Part shown: one piece after another, positions 5,035 to 6,265 of the stretch
Numbering within the stretch: the first letter of the stretch is position 1
Layout of the letters: each line of letters begins with the position of its first letter
Assembly: GCA_041497995.1 (NCBI GenBank)
Contig: JBGQHM010000398.1
Coordinates: forward strand, 1 to 6,265
DNA from: DATKMS01 sp041497995
GTDB lineage: Bacteria; Desulfobacterota; Binatia; HRBIN30
Direction of reading: 5' to 3'
DNA: 6,265 nucleotides
Program-made: the position numbers and the translations under genes
Notes under the pieces: model-generated
What the model was told of the DNA's origin: nothing
The model's input: only the letters and a program-made list of their open reading frames with translations
The model's database searches: none

Positions 5035-6255
5035 CTATTTCAGCACGCGCAGCAGTTGCCGACCGACGATGTCTGGCATGTAGCGCGCGCGGCAGGCGCG
5101 ATCCGCTTCATCACGGCGCCGGTCGATGGTCGCGTCGTCCAGTGCCCAGATGTTGGCGAACGCGCCGGCGAGTGCGTCAGGGGAAAAGGCGTCGCACACC
5201 CAGCCGAGGCGGCCGCCGTCGAGGATCTCCAGCGGGCCACCGTGATCCGGTCCGACCAGCAACAGACCGTGCGCCGCCGCTTCGGGGAACACCATGCCGA
5301 ACGGCTCATCAACCGGGAGCAACGCCATTACGTCGCACACCGCATACACTCGGCGTGCGTCGGCGTCGGTCAGGAAGCCGTGAAAGTGCACCGCGTCGGC
5401 CGGGCACAACTCTCTTGCCAAGCTTTCAAGCCGGGGGCGGTAGCCGCCACCTCCGACGACGTGCAGTTGGGCTTGCGGGCAGGTTGCGCCGCGGAAGCGT
5501 GCGAAGCCACGCAGAACGGTGTCGATGTTCTTCGGTTGTTCGAGGCGAGAATGAACGAGCACCTTGAGCCCGCTGCGGTCGAGTCCATGGCGCGGCGCAA
5601 CGGCGGCCGGGAACCGAACCATCGGGGGAATGACTTCCTCGCGGCAGCGGCCGTAGATGCGGCGTGCGTTGTCGCGGCTGAAGGCGCTGATGGCGTAGAT
5701 CTCGTCGAGTCTGGAAACTCGGTCGATGTCGAACGCCCGGAGGGCATGCAAGAAAGCCTTGCGCGCCACCGAGCGGTCGTACTCGACAAGCCGTTGCGCA
5801 AAGGCAGCGCAGACATCTTCGGGACCGCCTCCGGCCGTCGCGTGCACCCGGGCCGCCAGCACCGGATTGGCCTCGCGCATGTGCAGGTTCTTGGGCGGCT
5901 CATTGCATTGCCAGACTTTGCGGGCACCGATCTCGGCGACGGCGAGCATCGTGCTGCAGGGATAGTTGTACGCCAGCACCACGTCGCACTTCTGGAGCAC
6001 TTGCGCCGCGCGCTGCGCTCGCCGCTTGAGCTTCGCGAGGCGTGTCCACGCGACGAAGGGATCGCTCCAATGCCGCTTGGCGACGGAGACGACCGGCAGC
6101 CCAGCGAGCCGTTCGCGCCAGCGCGCGGCGTCGACGCCGAAGGTCACGACCTTGACATCGATGCCCTGGGCTTGGAAATAGGCAGCTTGCATGGCCGCGA
6201 GCAGTTCCGCTCCGCCCACGGCCGCGAAGCTCGGTTGAAAGACGGCCAATTGCAT
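5035..6255 (-). CDS. Family 4 (GT-B) glycosyltransferase
   Basis: A 406-residue retaining glycosyltransferase of the group-1/GT4 type. The N-terminal Rossmann half opens MQLAVFQPSFAAVGGAELL, where GGAE (14-17) is the usual glycine-rich acceptor-side loop. The C-terminal half starts near KVLVHSRLEQPKNID (231-245), the typical RLxxxKN donor-domain entry. It continues through LHVVGGGG (264-271) and VHFHGFL (289-295) to EPFGMVFPE (317-325), the E-x7-E donor-binding motif of GT4, followed by GGPLEIL. No signal peptide or membrane span is visible; it is expected to be cytoplasmic or membrane-associated. The ATG at 6255 gives the canonical N-terminus; only 10 nt upstream are visible, and they show no ribosome binding site. 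It converges with the membrane protein gene across the REP-like repeat. Donor and acceptor are unknown; surface glycan assembly is inferred from its neighbours. Confidence 0.9.
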   Translation of the reverse strand: MQLAVFQPSFAAVGGAELLAAMQAAYFQAQGIDVKVVTFGVDAARWRERLAGLPVVSVAKRHWSDPFVAWTRLAKLKRRAQRAAQVLQKCDVVLAYNYPCSTMLAVAEIGARKVWQCNEPPKNLHMREANPVLAARVHATAGGGPEDVCAAFAQRLVEYDRSVARKAFLHALRAFDIDRVSRLDEIYAISAFSRDNARRIYGRCREEVIPPMVRFPAAVAPRHGLDRSGLKVLVHSRLEQPKNIDTVLRGFARFRGATCPQAQLHVVGGGGYRPRLESLARELCPADAVHFHGFLTDADARRVYAVCDVMALLPVDEPFGMVFPEAAAHGLLLVGPDHGGPLEILDGGRLGWVCDAFSPDALAGAFANIWALDDATIDRRRDEADRACRARYMPDIVGRQLLRVLK

Positions 6256-6265
6256 ATGACGGACA

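Noticed and set aside
4998..5567. Plus-strand Arg/Pro/Ser-rich open frame antisense to the GT4 gene
   Set aside because: It is a shadow of the E-x7-E-containing glycosyltransferase on the other strand and starts inside the REP-like repeat.

Overview
The window is a GC-rich stretch of bacterial chromosome devoted mainly to cell-surface carbohydrate synthesis. A heptose kinase of the HldE/RfaE1 type points to a Gram-negative organism that makes LPS-like heptose. The next gene is the start of yicC. High GC, dense unrelated intergenic repeats and the protein styles suggest an environmental deltaproteobacterium-like lineage (Desulfobacterota, Binatota, Myxococcota or similar). That placement is inference; no marker here fixes the phylum.

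Layout. (1) A minus-strand block is read from about 2400 down to 1: a PLP-dependent sugar aminotransferase (2393-1248), then after a 20-nt gap the heptose-7-phosphate kinase hldE (1227-235), then the first 53 codons of yicC (159 to the window edge). (2) A divergent intergenic region (2394-2641) holds a 157-bp MITE-like element with imperfect terminal inverted repeats and a 5-bp direct flank, and inverted heptad repeats inside it. (3) A plus-strand pair follows: a family 2-like glycosyltransferase (2642-3520), then 2 nt later a polytopic membrane protein resembling GT-C glycosyltransferases (3523-4839). (4) A convergent intergenic region (4840-5034) is largely filled by a REP/BIME-like inverted repeat whose two arms each carry a hairpin. 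(5) A minus-strand family 4 glycosyltransferase (6255-5035) completes the window.

How the genes may work together. The aminotransferase would make an amino sugar nucleotide and the kinase activates heptose 7-phosphate at C1. The three transferases are candidates for assembling or decorating an LPS core, O-antigen or other surface glycan. Their donor and acceptor sugars cannot be read from sequence.

The most interesting parts are not coding. They are the MITE-like element between divergent promoters, two separate heptad-repeat palindromes (one supplying the last codons of hldE and lying just before yicC), and compensatory base changes between the two arms of the convergent repeat. I found no tRNA, rRNA, CRISPR array or intact transposase, and no complete undescribed multi-gene system.
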